A DNA stretch of 64,000 nucleotides from positions 62,001-126,000 of the forward strand of contig CBFIDE010000001.1 of the NCBI GenBank assembly GCA_965661265.1, read 5' to 3'. The position numbers and the translations under genes were made by a program. Below the pieces are notes generated by a model. That model was not told the origin of the DNA. It saw nothing but the letters and a program-made list of their open reading frames with translations, and ran no database searches. Positions 33,763-42,809 of the stretch are shown in pieces (the stretch's first letter is position 1; each line of letters starts with the position of its first letter). This DNA is from CBFIDE01 sp965661265. Its GTDB lineage: Bacteria > Bacteroidota > Bacteroidia > Flavobacteriales > Schleiferiaceae.

Positions 33763-35325
33763 ATGCCATTAGAACTGAATCTTGTTTGCAGCCCTGAAGA
33801 GGCTCAGTCAAATGAGAGTATTCTAAATATTGTTCACGGCCTATATGGCGTTGAAAAAAATAGCGTACACCACATCACTATTTTAAGACGATCAATAGAT
33901 GCCAGAAGATCGCCAATTAAAATCAACTTAAGAGTTGCCCTTTATCAGAAAGGAGAAAAAGTTCATGAAGAGCGTTTTAGCCCTCGGAACTACGATAAAA
34001 AAGATCGTCAAAAGAAGGTAGTGATCATTGGTTTTGGACCGGCAGGCATGTTTGCTGCGCTAAGATGTATTGAGTTAGGATTGCAACCTATAGTTTTAGA
34101 AAGAGGTAAGGATGTTCAAGCAAGGCGTAGAGATTTAAAATCCATTAATAGAGATAATATTGTGGGAGAAGATTCTAACTATTGCTTTGGTGAGGGTGGC
34201 GCTGGAACTTATTCTGACGGTAAACTGTATACAAGAGTGAAGAATAAAAAGGCTGTAAGAAGAGTCTTAGAAATTTTAGTTCAACACGGTGCAACTAGCG
34301 AAATATTAGTTGAGGCTCATCCTCATATTGGCACCAATAGATTGCCCGGCGTTGTAAAAAACATAAGAGAATGCATACTTAATGCGGGTGGAGAAATACA
34401 TTTCGAGACTAAAATGACGGATTTGATCTTGAATCAAGGAAAAATTCTTGGAGTCATAGATCAAAATAATAATGAGCATATTGGTGATGCTTTCCTTTTA
34501 GCAACTGGCCATTCTGCTAGGGATGTTTTTGAATTGCTTCACCAAAAAAATATCGCCCTAGAGGCAAAAGAATTTGCGATGGGTGTAAGAATAGAGCACC
34601 CACAAGAACTTATAGATCAAATTCAATATCACTCCTATCCTAGAGGAGAATATTTGCCGGCTGCTTCTTATAAGCTAGTTGAGCAAGTAAAGGACAGAGG
34701 TGTTTATAGTTTCTGCATGTGCCCAGGTGGGTTTATTGTACCCTCTGCAACAGCTCAAGAGGAGTTGGTTGTCAACGGAATGAGCCCTTCAAAAAGAGAC
34801 AATAAATATGCGAATTCTGGAATAGTTGTGAGTATTGAGGCTGAGGATTGGCAAGAATTTGATTCTTTTGGACCTCTAGCTGCATTGGAATATCAAAAGA
34901 GGGCAGAAAAGATGATGTGGCTTGCCGGAGGATCAACACAAACTGCGGGTGCTCAAAGACTGGTAGATTTTTGCACCAATAAAGTAAGCACAAATCTCAA
35001 CGATACTAGCTATATACCCGGGCTAAACAGTATTGATATGTCTGAAGCACTGTCCAAAAATATTTCTGATAGATTGCAGATTGGATTTAAAAAGTTTGGT
35101 CAAAAAATGAAAGGTTATTATACCAATGAGGCTAACATTATAGGAATAGAATCAAGAACTTCCAGTCCTGTGCGAATACCAAGAGATAAGTTTCTATTAA
35201 ATCATCCAGAAGTTTCTAATCTCTTTCCGTGTGGCGAAGGTGGTGGTTTTGCTGGAGGAATAGTTTCTGCTGGAATAGATGGTGAAAGATCAACAGAAGC
35301 TATTCTCAAATATTTAGAATCATAA
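33763..35325 (+). CDS. Uncharacterised FAD-dependent dehydrogenase (COG2509-type)
   Basis: A 520-residue cytosolic flavoprotein. After an N-terminal domain of about 85 residues (SVHHITILRRSIDARRSPIK) comes the dinucleotide site KKVVIIGFGPAGMFAALRC (about residue 85) with the adenine-binding Glu in VLERGKD. A family-specific CFGEGGAGTYSDGKLYTR block and the C-terminal FPCGEGGGFAGGIVSAGIDG follow. The family is widespread but has no established reaction. It follows porT after 10 bases, so it may be in the same transcript. Confidence 0.88.
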   Translation: MPLELNLVCSPEEAQSNESILNIVHGLYGVEKNSVHHITILRRSIDARRSPIKINLRVALYQKGEKVHEERFSPRNYDKKDRQKKVVIIGFGPAGMFAALRCIELGLQPIVLERGKDVQARRRDLKSINRDNIVGEDSNYCFGEGGAGTYSDGKLYTRVKNKKAVRRVLEILVQHGATSEILVEAHPHIGTNRLPGVVKNIRECILNAGGEIHFETKMTDLILNQGKILGVIDQNNNEHIGDAFLLATGHSARDVFELLHQKNIALEAKEFAMGVRIEHPQELIDQIQYHSYPRGEYLPAASYKLVEQVKDRGVYSFCMCPGGFIVPSATAQEELVVNGMSPSKRDNKYANSGIVVSIEAEDWQEFDSFGPLAALEYQKRAEKMMWLAGGSTQTAGAQRLVDFCTNKVSTNLNDTSYIPGLNSIDMSEALSKNISDRLQIGFKKFGQKMKGYYTNEANIIGIESRTSSPVRIPRDKFLLNHPEVSNLFPCGEGGGFAGGIVSAGIDGERSTEAILKYLES

Positions 35326-35345
35326 ATGAGTACTAAATCAAGACC

Positions 35346-36410
35346 ATGGCAAGGTATTTCAAAAATCGAATAGAGAACAAAGGCTTACCTCCAGGTAGCT
35401 TAGTTTTTATTGGTCAGAAAAAAGTCGAAAAGGTTCATATAGAATTGGTCAGCTTTAATAAAGAAGACCTTAACTCTTTCAATTATGGCTCATTAGAGGA
35501 AGTTCCTGCAGCATCAGAGAACCATATTAATTGGTATAACATCTTTGGTTTAGATGATGTGGATTTTATGAAATCTTTGAGGGAGCGTTTGGAAATACAT
35601 CCACTTATTATGGAGGATGTAATGAATACAGGGCAAAGAGCAAAGTTTGAAGAATTTGACAGTTCTGTATTTGTGAGTTTGAAAATGCTGCAGTTTGATG
35701 AATCATCAATGAAAGTACTTTCAGAACAAGTAAGTTTTATCCTTTTTGAAAAGGGGCTGATTTGTTTCCAAGAAGCACCTGGCGATGTTTTTGACCCGAT
35801 AAGAAAGAGGCTTCAAAATAAATTAGGTAACCTTAGAAAGAGCAATACAGACTATTTACTTTATGTCCTAATAGACAGCATAGTAGACAATTATATCTAT
35901 TTGATTGAGAGTCTTGGAGAAAGTATTGATAATCTAGAATTAGAAGTGCTTGATAATCCAGATGAAAGCATTCTTCAAAAGATCAATTCTTATAAAAAGG
36001 AGCTTCATTTTATTCAGAAGATTATAAAACCAGTAAGAGAACTGATGAGTAACCTATTAAAATCAAATTCTCATTTACTTCAAGATAAGCAGATAAAACC
36101 ATTTTTTAAAGATTTAAATGATTTGGTGATTCATGCCATAGAATCTGTAGATACCTACCGACTAATCCTGACGGATTATATTCAACTCTATCACTCTGCC
36201 ATGAGTGCAAAGATGAATGACATCATGAAGGTACTCACTATATTTTCCGCCATTTTTATTCCCCTTTCATTTTTTGCAGGTGTTTACGGTACCAATTTTG
36301 AGCATTTCCCAGAGTTGAAATTCAAATACGCATATCCTGTTTTTTGGCTATTTATTCTAGGAATTACAGGCACTATGCTTGTATACTTCAAAAGGAAAAA
36401 GTGGTTTTAA
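35346..36410 (+). CDS. CorA-like metal ion channel with GTN in place of GMN
   Basis: A 354-residue CorA-family protein: a large N-terminal cytosolic domain (HPLIMEDVMNTGQRAKFEEF) and a long stalk helix (about residues 190-290), then two C-terminal membrane helices. The loop after the first membrane helix reads FAGVYGTNFEHFPE, so the usual GMN is GTN (Gly315-Thr316-Asn317). CorA channels use GMN to bind hydrated magnesium, and changes there are associated with altered selectivity or other metals. The start is the ATG at 35346; an ATG at 35326 is out of frame. It begins 20 bases after the FAD enzyme gene. Confidence 0.9.
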   Translation: MARYFKNRIENKGLPPGSLVFIGQKKVEKVHIELVSFNKEDLNSFNYGSLEEVPAASENHINWYNIFGLDDVDFMKSLRERLEIHPLIMEDVMNTGQRAKFEEFDSSVFVSLKMLQFDESSMKVLSEQVSFILFEKGLICFQEAPGDVFDPIRKRLQNKLGNLRKSNTDYLLYVLIDSIVDNYIYLIESLGESIDNLELEVLDNPDESILQKINSYKKELHFIQKIIKPVRELMSNLLKSNSHLLQDKQIKPFFKDLNDLVIHAIESVDTYRLILTDYIQLYHSAMSAKMNDIMKVLTIFSAIFIPLSFFAGVYGTNFEHFPELKFKYAYPVFWLFILGITGTMLVYFKRKKWF

Positions 36411-36438
36411 AATCTTCAGAGAAAAAAGAGAAAATACT

Positions 36439-37290
36439 ATGAATAAAGCGGTTGGCTATATGCTCATATCTGTTTTAGGGTTTTCTCTAATGAATCTTTG
36501 CGTCAAATTTTTAGATAGACTACCGGCTACTGAACTGGTACTTTTTAGATCAATCGTAAGCCTAGTGCTCTGTTTGATTTTCCTAAAAAGAAAGAAAATA
36601 TCTGTTTGGGGAAATAATAAAAAATGGTTGATTAGAAGAGGAGTGTTTGGCGTAATTGCACTCACAAGTTTCTTTTATACTTTACAAAATCTAGGACTGG
36701 GATCAGCTATTACATTACAATACCTTTCCCCAATTTTCACTTCCATTTTTGGAATCTTTATTCTAAAAGAAAGGGTTAGACACATACAATGGCTGTTCTT
36801 TTTGATTTCATTTATTGGTATTGCAATTATCAAAGGTTTTGACTTAGATATTAGCATGGGGCTATTTCTTCTATCCATTGCATCTTCGGCCTTTGCAGGC
36901 TTAGCCTATAATTCTATTGGAAAACTAAGGACCACAGATCACCCTATTGTCATTGTATTTTACTTTCCATTGATAGCTCTGCCCATCATGAGTATCTTTA
37001 GTTTCTTTAATTGGGTTCAGCCAATAGGTTATGAGTGGGCCTTGCTTTTAGGAATTGGGATACTCACGCAAATCGCTCAAGTGAATATGACCAAAGCCAT
37101 GCACTCTGGTGAGATGAATGAAATTACCGGATTAAAATATTTGGGAATCATTTTTGCCATCGGCTTTGACCTCATACTTTTTGATATACACTATGAAATT
37201 CAAGTTTTTATCGGGATGGCTTTAGTACTAAGTGGGGTAATACTGAATCTGCTTTATAAGTCAAGGTTAAGGAGAAAAGCGTTGAATTAA
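36439..37290 (+). CDS. EamA/DMT family permease
   Basis: A 283-residue membrane protein with ten hydrophobic segments arranged as two EamA repeats (first about residues 1-135, second 145-280). Landmarks include GFSLMNLCVKFLDRLPATEL near the start and ALGLGSAITLQYLSP-like text in the first repeat. The family exports or imports metabolites such as amino acids or nucleosides; the substrate is unknown. The start at ATG 36439 is preferred over a TTG at 36379 that overlaps corA. It ends tail-to-tail with the methyltransferase, sharing TTAA for both stops. Confidence 0.88.
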   Translation: MNKAVGYMLISVLGFSLMNLCVKFLDRLPATELVLFRSIVSLVLCLIFLKRKKISVWGNNKKWLIRRGVFGVIALTSFFYTLQNLGLGSAITLQYLSPIFTSIFGIFILKERVRHIQWLFFLISFIGIAIIKGFDLDISMGLFLLSIASSAFAGLAYNSIGKLRTTDHPIVIVFYFPLIALPIMSIFSFFNWVQPIGYEWALLLGIGILTQIAQVNMTKAMHSGEMNEITGLKYLGIIFAIGFDLILFDIHYEIQVFIGMALVLSGVILNLLYKSRLRRKALN

Positions 37291-38003
37291 GTTGACATTT
37301 TATGCATTAAAATCGCCCCAGCTATTGCAACATTCAGGCTTTCTATTTGGCTTCCGCCGATTTTATCAATAGTGATCGCTGAGGCTTTTTCTCGCCAAAA
37401 GTCAGAAACACCATGACTTTCACTTCCCATGATTAGCCCAATATTATCTTTACTAGTATTGAACGAATTGACAGACGTACCCATCATATCAGCATAATAA
37501 AGTTTTCGATCTTCAACTTTCTCAAAAAGCTCTAAATCTTCTAAATAATCCATTTTTACCCTCGCTATACTGCCCATGGTAGACTGAACAACCTTTGGTG
37601 TAAAGCAATCAGCAGTTCCTTTAACGGCATAAATTGTATTGATTCCGAACCAATCCGCTGTTCTAATAATTGTACCCAAGTTTCCAGGATCCGTGATACG
37701 ATCCAAAATTAATACTAATTGAGAAAGCTCAAGTTTATCGAGTTTAGGCAATTCAAATATGGCAATGACATCATCAGGGTTTTCAAAACTGCTTAAGTCC
37801 TTTAAATCCTTTTCATTTATTGGGCTAGCATTATAAGCTTCTATTGAAGCTAGCATCTTTGAGAAAAGATGAGTCGGCTTTAAGCCAGAAGAGATTAAAT
37901 CCCGAACAACCTTTGGGCCTTCAGCAATAAAAGAATTAAATTCAACCCGATATTTCTTTTGACGTAGTTTTCTAATTAAAGTACGCTCGGCATTTGATGG
38001 CAT
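37287..38003 (-). CDS. TrmH/SpoU family RNA 2'-O-methyltransferase
   Basis: A 238-residue SPOUT enzyme. The N-terminal substrate-binding part is RNA-binding-like (AERTLIRKLRQKKYR, FIAEGPKVVRDLI). The trefoil-knot catalytic domain has the three SpoU motifs: LDRITDPGNLGTIIRTADWF (Asn and Arg), GLIMGSESHGVS and IDKIGGSQIESLNVAIAG. It probably methylates a ribose in rRNA or tRNA; the target base is unknown. It diverges from tamL across 28 bases and converges with the EamA permease. Confidence 0.92.
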   Translation of the reverse strand: MPSNAERTLIRKLRQKKYRVEFNSFIAEGPKVVRDLISSGLKPTHLFSKMLASIEAYNASPINEKDLKDLSSFENPDDVIAIFELPKLDKLELSQLVLILDRITDPGNLGTIIRTADWFGINTIYAVKGTADCFTPKVVQSTMGSIARVKMDYLEDLELFEKVEDRKLYYADMMGTSVNSFNTSKDNIGLIMGSESHGVSDFWREKASAITIDKIGGSQIESLNVAIAGAILMHKMST

Positions 38004-38007
38004 AAGT

Positions 38008-38015
38008 TACATTTG
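38008..38015 (+). promoter_or_regulatory. Candidate -7 element for tamL
   Basis: TACATTTG fits TAnnTTTG and lies 17 bases before the TTG start of tamL, giving a very short leader. It sits in the 28-base gap shared with the divergent methyltransferase. Confidence 0.45.
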
Positions 38016-38031
38016 TAATAGATTTACAAAC

Positions 38032-40377
38032 TTGCAGAAAACTCTTCACATATTTTGCTTTGGACTGATTTTAGCGATAATCAGCAGCTGTGGTGCGTAC
38101 ACAAAGCATCTCCCAGAAGGAAAAAAATTACTAGTCAAGCAAGAAATAGTAATTGATGGTCCAGAAAAGCCCAGCTCCAAGGCAGAAAGCATATTAAAGC
38201 AGAAAGCAAACACCTCCTTATTTGGAATCTTTAGACTAGGATTGTTTACTTATAGTTTAGGAAATGGCACCCCAGATAATTTTTGGAGCAAACTAGGTCA
38301 AGCACCTGTTTTGCTTGATTCATCAAAATCACAACTAAGCGCTATTCAACTTCATAATTATTATTTCAATAAAGGGTACTTCCTTGCAAGTTCTGGCTTT
38401 ACAACTTACGATAAAAGAAAAGAGAATAAAAAGGCCGGTGTCATTTATACTGTAAGCTTAGGCTCGCAATATATGCTTCGGGACTTGAGGCATCAAATAG
38501 ACAACGGTAAGTTAGATAGCCTTTACAGAAAGCACCAAAGCAACTCGCAAATCAAAGTTGGAGGTCCCTATGATGCATCTTTAATAGAGGCAGAAAGAAA
38601 CAGATTAACGGATTTATTTCAAAACCAAGGCTTTTATACGTTTAATAAAACCTACATCAGATTTACCGCAGACACTGCTGTTGGTGATCATCAAGTAGAT
38701 TTAGTCCTAATTATTGATAATCCTAAGCAAAGAGATTCTACAGGCAGTAAGCAGCATGAGCAGTTTAGGATGAATGAAATTAGAATAAGACCAGATTTCA
38801 AATATCTCAATCTCAAAAATCCTACGGACAGTCTAGTTCACTTGGATTATCTTTTTGAGTATCGTTATCTAGACTTTAAGCCCAGATATATTACGGATGC
38901 CATTCACTTCAAGAAAGGAGATAAATTCAAAATTGATAATATCAAGGCTACCTATTCACATATGATCGGTTATCAATCCTTTCAATCTACAGAGATAAAC
39001 TTCAGTTATGGTGGCAGAGATAGCATAGGTCCCCTACTAAATGCCGACATTAAGTTACTTCCAGCAGATAAAAGGAGTTTTACTATAGAGTCAGAAGCCA
39101 CTAATACCTCAGGACAGTTTGGAATCAATGGTTCTTTAGGTTGGTCTAATAGGAATTTCTTTGGAGGAGGAGAAGTATTAGAGCTAAAATTAAATGGTGG
39201 TTTAGATTACCAGCCTATTAGTGGAGATAATAATTTAAGTAGATCGGTTGAATTTGGTGGAGAGGCCTCTATCCTATTTCCAAGATTTATTTTACTGTGG
39301 AATTCAGAGGGTATACTTCCAAAGCGAATGCGACCTACATCCAAAATTGCACTTTATGCTAGTAATTTGACACGTTTTGAATTTGATAGACAAACTTTTG
39401 GAGTTCGTTTAAGCTATAATTGGCGAGAGTCCAGTAGAAAAAGTCATCAAATTGATTTGTTTGACTTTAGCTATTCTAATGTATTCAATATTCAAGATGA
39501 TTTCCTTGACGGACTTACAGATCTACAACGTTTAACGTTTCAATCAGAGGTAATTGGTGCCACTAGGTACATTTATACATTTAATGGTCAGAAACCCAAT
39601 AAAAAATACTACTCCTTTTTTAGAGGGACATTTGAATTGGCGGGTAACCTTATCGCTGCAGTCAAATCATTTGGAGATGAAAACTTAAATCAGGACCTAC
39701 CCATTGATCAGTTATTAGGTGTTCCTTACTATCAATATATAAGGCCAGAAGTAGATTATAGGTTTTATACTGATTATAGTAATGATAGGCTTTGGGTGAA
39801 TAGAGCTTATGTTGGTTATATTTTACCTTATGGAAATTCAGTGGCCGATGATGGCAACGGAAAAGACATTCGCTACCCACCCTTTACCAAGTACTTCTTT
39901 ACAGGTGGAGCGAATGATATTAGAGCATGGTCGGCTTATAGGTTAGGTCCAGGACAATCATTTAATACCGATTATGAAGAAGGTACAGACACCGTTTTTG
40001 CCTTGGGAACATTTAAAATACTAATCAATTCAGAATATAGATTTCCTATTTACGGCTATTTAAAAGGAGCCGTTTTTGTGGATATGGGTAATGTATGGAT
40101 GACAGGTGGATTAGAAGATGGAATAAAGAATAGCGGGTTTGAATTAAGTAATTTAATTGCCGACATGGCCATTGGATCAGGGTTTGGATTAAGGTTAGAT
40201 TTAAACTACTTTGCTCTAAGATTTGATATAGGCATTAAAGTGAGAGATCCGCACTTGGTGGAGCAAGGAGAAGAGTGGGTTATTTTTGGTTATGACCGAT
40301 TTGACAACTTCTCAGACAACTTCGGAAACTTCATGAATAATAATACTTATAACATTGCTATAGGATATCCGTTCTAG
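38032..40377 (+). CDS. tamL: TamL-type outer-membrane lipoprotein of the BamA/TamA (Omp85) family
   Basis: A 781-residue Omp85-family protein with a lipoprotein signal (FGLILAIISSC, lipid Cys about residue 20), the feature that separates Bacteroidota TamL from proteobacterial TamA. POTRA-like repeats occupy roughly residues 40-380, and a C-terminal 16-strand barrel follows with FFTGGANDIRAWSAYRLGPG near the lid-loop region and a terminal strand NIAIGYPF. It should insert outer-membrane proteins or transport lipids together with TamB, which is not next to it. No nearby ATG exists, so the TTG at 38032 is the likely start. Confidence 0.88.
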   Translation: MQKTLHIFCFGLILAIISSCGAYTKHLPEGKKLLVKQEIVIDGPEKPSSKAESILKQKANTSLFGIFRLGLFTYSLGNGTPDNFWSKLGQAPVLLDSSKSQLSAIQLHNYYFNKGYFLASSGFTTYDKRKENKKAGVIYTVSLGSQYMLRDLRHQIDNGKLDSLYRKHQSNSQIKVGGPYDASLIEAERNRLTDLFQNQGFYTFNKTYIRFTADTAVGDHQVDLVLIIDNPKQRDSTGSKQHEQFRMNEIRIRPDFKYLNLKNPTDSLVHLDYLFEYRYLDFKPRYITDAIHFKKGDKFKIDNIKATYSHMIGYQSFQSTEINFSYGGRDSIGPLLNADIKLLPADKRSFTIESEATNTSGQFGINGSLGWSNRNFFGGGEVLELKLNGGLDYQPISGDNNLSRSVEFGGEASILFPRFILLWNSEGILPKRMRPTSKIALYASNLTRFEFDRQTFGVRLSYNWRESSRKSHQIDLFDFSYSNVFNIQDDFLDGLTDLQRLTFQSEVIGATRYIYTFNGQKPNKKYYSFFRGTFELAGNLIAAVKSFGDENLNQDLPIDQLLGVPYYQYIRPEVDYRFYTDYSNDRLWVNRAYVGYILPYGNSVADDGNGKDIRYPPFTKYFFTGGANDIRAWSAYRLGPGQSFNTDYEEGTDTVFALGTFKILINSEYRFPIYGYLKGAVFVDMGNVWMTGGLEDGIKNSGFELSNLIADMAIGSGFGLRLDLNYFALRFDIGIKVRDPHLVEQGEEWVIFGYDRFDNFSDNFGNFMNNNTYNIAIGYPF

Positions 40378-40393
40378 GGCAACGAAAAAATTA

Positions 40394-40401
40394 TAAATTT
40401 G
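40394..40401 (+). promoter_or_regulatory. Candidate -7 element for the aldolase
   Basis: TAAATTTG matches TAnnTTTG 35 bases before the aldolase start, in the 58-base gap after tamL. Confidence 0.45.
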
Positions 40402-40435
40402 CGAGAAGACAATTGAATAAATAGATTAAGAATAT

Positions 40436-41500
40436 ATGTCAACGAACAATATCAAAGAACTTTTAGGAAAAGATGCAGATTATTTACTTAATCATAAATC
40501 TATAACAATAGACAAGTCAAACATTCACCTTCCTGGAGGAGATTTTGTTGACAGAACATTTGCATCAAGCAATAGGTCAATACAAACCATGAAAAGCTTA
40601 GAGTCTTTGTATTCATCAGGTAATCTAGGTGGTACAGGATATCTTTCTATACTACCTGTTGATCAGGGAATAGAACATAGTGCTGGAGCTTCTTTTGCCC
40701 CTAACCCTATGTATTTTGACTCTGAGAATATCGTAAAATTAGCGATTGAATCAGGTTGTAATGCCGTGGCATCTACCTATGGAGTTTTAGGAAGTGTCGC
40801 TAGAAAGTATGCGCATAAAATTCCATTTATTGTTAAGATTAATCACAATGAATTTCTAAGTTACCCAGCAGATTATAAGCAAATCATGTTTGGAACTATT
40901 AAGAATGCTTGGGATATGGGTGCTACTGCTGTTGGAGCCACTATCTACTTTGGTTTAGAGGATAGTAACAGGCAAATTGTAGAAGTTGCAGAAGCATTTG
41001 ATTATGCCCACGAATTAGGAATGGCAACTATTCTTTGGTGCTATACAAGAAACTCTGCATTCAAAACAGCTGATAAAGATTACCATGTATCTGCTGACCT
41101 TACAGGTCAGGCAAATCATTTAGGTGTAACTATTCAGGCAGATATTATCAAGCAGAAATTACCAGAAAACAACGGTGGTTATAAGGCTGTAAATTTTGGA
41201 AAAACACATGATAAAGTATATTCTGAATTAAGTTCTGAGCATCCAATTGATCTATGTAGATATCAAGTAGCAAACTGCTATATGGGTAGATTTGGTTTGA
41301 TTAATTCAGGCGGAGCTTCATTAGGATCTTCAGAAGGAGATTTCAATGAGGCAGTTAGAACAGCTGTAATTAATAAAAGAGCTGGTGGTCAAGGATTAAT
41401 TCTAGGAAGAAAAGCCTTCCAAAAGCCATTTGATGAAGGAGTTAAATTATTGAACACAGTTCAAGATGTTTATCTTTCAAATGATGTTACTATAGCTTAA
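40436..41500 (+). CDS. fbaB: Class I fructose-bisphosphate aldolase (DhnA/FbaB type)
   Basis: A 354-residue aldolase of the DhnA-type class I group, which cleaves fructose 1,6-bisphosphate by Schiff-base chemistry without metal. Landmarks are GYLSILPVDQGIEHSAGASF, FIVKINHNEFLSYP and TIQADIIKQKLP, whose first Lys (residue 239) is the expected Schiff-base residue, equivalent in position to that of E. coli FbaB. The end holds NSGGASLGSSEGDFNEAVR (phosphate site). It has its own promoter element and precedes accD by 22 bases. Confidence 0.93.
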   Translation: MSTNNIKELLGKDADYLLNHKSITIDKSNIHLPGGDFVDRTFASSNRSIQTMKSLESLYSSGNLGGTGYLSILPVDQGIEHSAGASFAPNPMYFDSENIVKLAIESGCNAVASTYGVLGSVARKYAHKIPFIVKINHNEFLSYPADYKQIMFGTIKNAWDMGATAVGATIYFGLEDSNRQIVEVAEAFDYAHELGMATILWCYTRNSAFKTADKDYHVSADLTGQANHLGVTIQADIIKQKLPENNGGYKAVNFGKTHDKVYSELSSEHPIDLCRYQVANCYMGRFGLINSGGASLGSSEGDFNEAVRTAVINKRAGGQGLILGRKAFQKPFDEGVKLLNTVQDVYLSNDVTIA

Positions 41501-41522
41501 TAATTTTCAATAAAACACCATT

Positions 41523-42380
41523 ATGGGTTGGTTTCAGAGGAATAAAGAAGGTATTACAACAAGCACCAAAGACAAGAAGGAAACCCCTGAAGGTCTTTGG
41601 CATAAGTGCCCAAAGTGTAAAGTTATTGTCTCAGTTGAAGAGCATGCTGAAAACAAATGGGTATGTCATAATTGTGGGCATCACGATAGAATCAATGCAA
41701 AAGAGTACTTCGCCTTACTTTTTGATGAAAATAAGTTCACAGAGCTTAATGCAAAAATGTCTAGTGGCGATCCGTTAAAGTTTGAGGATACTAAGAAATA
41801 TAAAGATCGTTACGAGGCCGCTGTAACAAAGACCGGCTTAAATGATGCTGTATCTACTGCTTATGGAAAGCTTGAGGGAAAAGAAATCGTGATTGCTTGT
41901 ATGAACTTTAATTTTATTGGAGGATCAATGGGCTCAGTAGTTGGAGAAAAAATCGCGAAAGCGATAGACCATGCCCTAAAGTACAATAAGCCTTTTATGA
42001 TGATTAGTAAATCTGGCGGCGCAAGAATGATGGAGGCAGCTTTTAGCCTTATGCAAATGGCTAAAACTAGTGGAAAGTTAGCTTTATTAAATAAAGCAGG
42101 CCTTCCGTATATTTCATTTTTAACAGATCCTACCACAGGAGGTGTTACTGCATCCTATGCGATGTTGGGCGATATTAATATTGCTGAACCAGGAGCATTG
42201 ATTGGATTTGCAGGACCGCGCGTTGTCAAAGAAACTATAGGAAAAGATTTGCCAGAAGGATTTCAAACCTCTGAATTCCTTTTAGAACATGGCTTTTTAG
42301 ATTTTATCGTTGAAAGACCAAAGCTTAAAAATAAGCTATCTCTTTACCTTGATATGGTAGCTCCAACAGCTGTGAAATAA
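41523..42380 (+). CDS. accD: Acetyl-CoA carboxylase carboxyltransferase subunit beta
   Basis: A 285-residue subunit that, with AccA, moves carboxyl from biotin to acetyl-CoA in the first step of fatty-acid synthesis. The N-terminal zinc finger has two CxxC pairs (HKCPKCK and WVCHNCGHH, about residues 28-52). The crotonase-like carboxyltransferase domain shows GGSMGSVVGEKIAKA, SGGARMMEAAFSLMQM and FLTDPTTGGVTASYAMLGD. The gene is intact. accA is not adjacent. Confidence 0.97.
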   Translation: MGWFQRNKEGITTSTKDKKETPEGLWHKCPKCKVIVSVEEHAENKWVCHNCGHHDRINAKEYFALLFDENKFTELNAKMSSGDPLKFEDTKKYKDRYEAAVTKTGLNDAVSTAYGKLEGKEIVIACMNFNFIGGSMGSVVGEKIAKAIDHALKYNKPFMMISKSGGARMMEAAFSLMQMAKTSGKLALLNKAGLPYISFLTDPTTGGVTASYAMLGDINIAEPGALIGFAGPRVVKETIGKDLPEGFQTSEFLLEHGFLDFIVERPKLKNKLSLYLDMVAPTAVK

Positions 42381-42407
42381 TTGGTGCGTTGAACCAATAA
42401 ATATCAC

Positions 42408-42415
42408 TACCTTTG
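42408..42415 (+). promoter_or_regulatory. Candidate -7 element for rpsO
   Basis: TACCTTTG fits TAnnTTTG, 45 bases before the rpsO start. TTG triplets upstream are not at the ideal distance. Confidence 0.45.
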
Positions 42416-42459
42416 CGCTTCGTTTTTTATTACATAACATTCATCTAAAAGATTTTGAA

Positions 42460-42729
42460 ATGTACCTGACTAAAGAAAAGAAGCAAGAGATTTTTGCAAA
42501 GCATGGCGAAAGTGCAACAAACACAGGTTCTCCAGAAGGACAAGTAGCACTATTCACTTATCGTATCAACCACTTAACAGAGCACCTTAAGAAGAATCGT
42601 AAAGATTTTAGTACTGAGAAGTCGCTTGTAAGATTGGTAGGAAAGCGTAAAAGCATTCTTGACTACTTAAAGAAAAATGATATCGCAAGATATCGTCTTA
42701 TTATTGCTGAACTAGGTATCAGAAAATAA
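42460..42729 (+). CDS. rpsO: 30S ribosomal protein S15
   Basis: An 89-residue primary binding protein of the 16S rRNA central domain. It shows the conserved FAKHGESATNTGSPEGQVAL, INHLTEHLKKNRKDFSTEK and the C-terminal basic helix around LVRLVGKRKSILDYLKK. Length is exactly typical. It precedes pnp as in most bacteria, with a strong hairpin in the gap. Confidence 0.98.
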   Translation: MYLTKEKKQEIFAKHGESATNTGSPEGQVALFTYRINHLTEHLKKNRKDFSTEKSLVRLVGKRKSILDYLKKNDIARYRLIIAELGIRK

Positions 42730-42741
42730 TAATAAGAGTTT

Positions 42742-42774
42742 GAAGAAAGGCAATTTGAACAATTGCCTTTCTTC
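42742..42774 (+). terminator. Perfect 14-pair hairpin in the rpsO-pnp gap
   Basis: GAAGAAAGGCAATT and AATTGCCTTTCTTC enclose a five-base loop. No T-run follows, so a simple intrinsic terminator is doubtful. In E. coli a hairpin in the pnp leader is cut by RNase III and mediates PNPase autoregulation; a similar role is possible here by position. Confidence 0.65.
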
Positions 42775-42809
42775 ATATTAATATGTATCCAAATTATACT
42801 AGAAGATAG

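Noticed and set aside
35326..35373. A 15-codon frame upstream of and overlapping the corA start
   Set aside because: It is very short, out of frame and ends inside corA; no sign of real coding.
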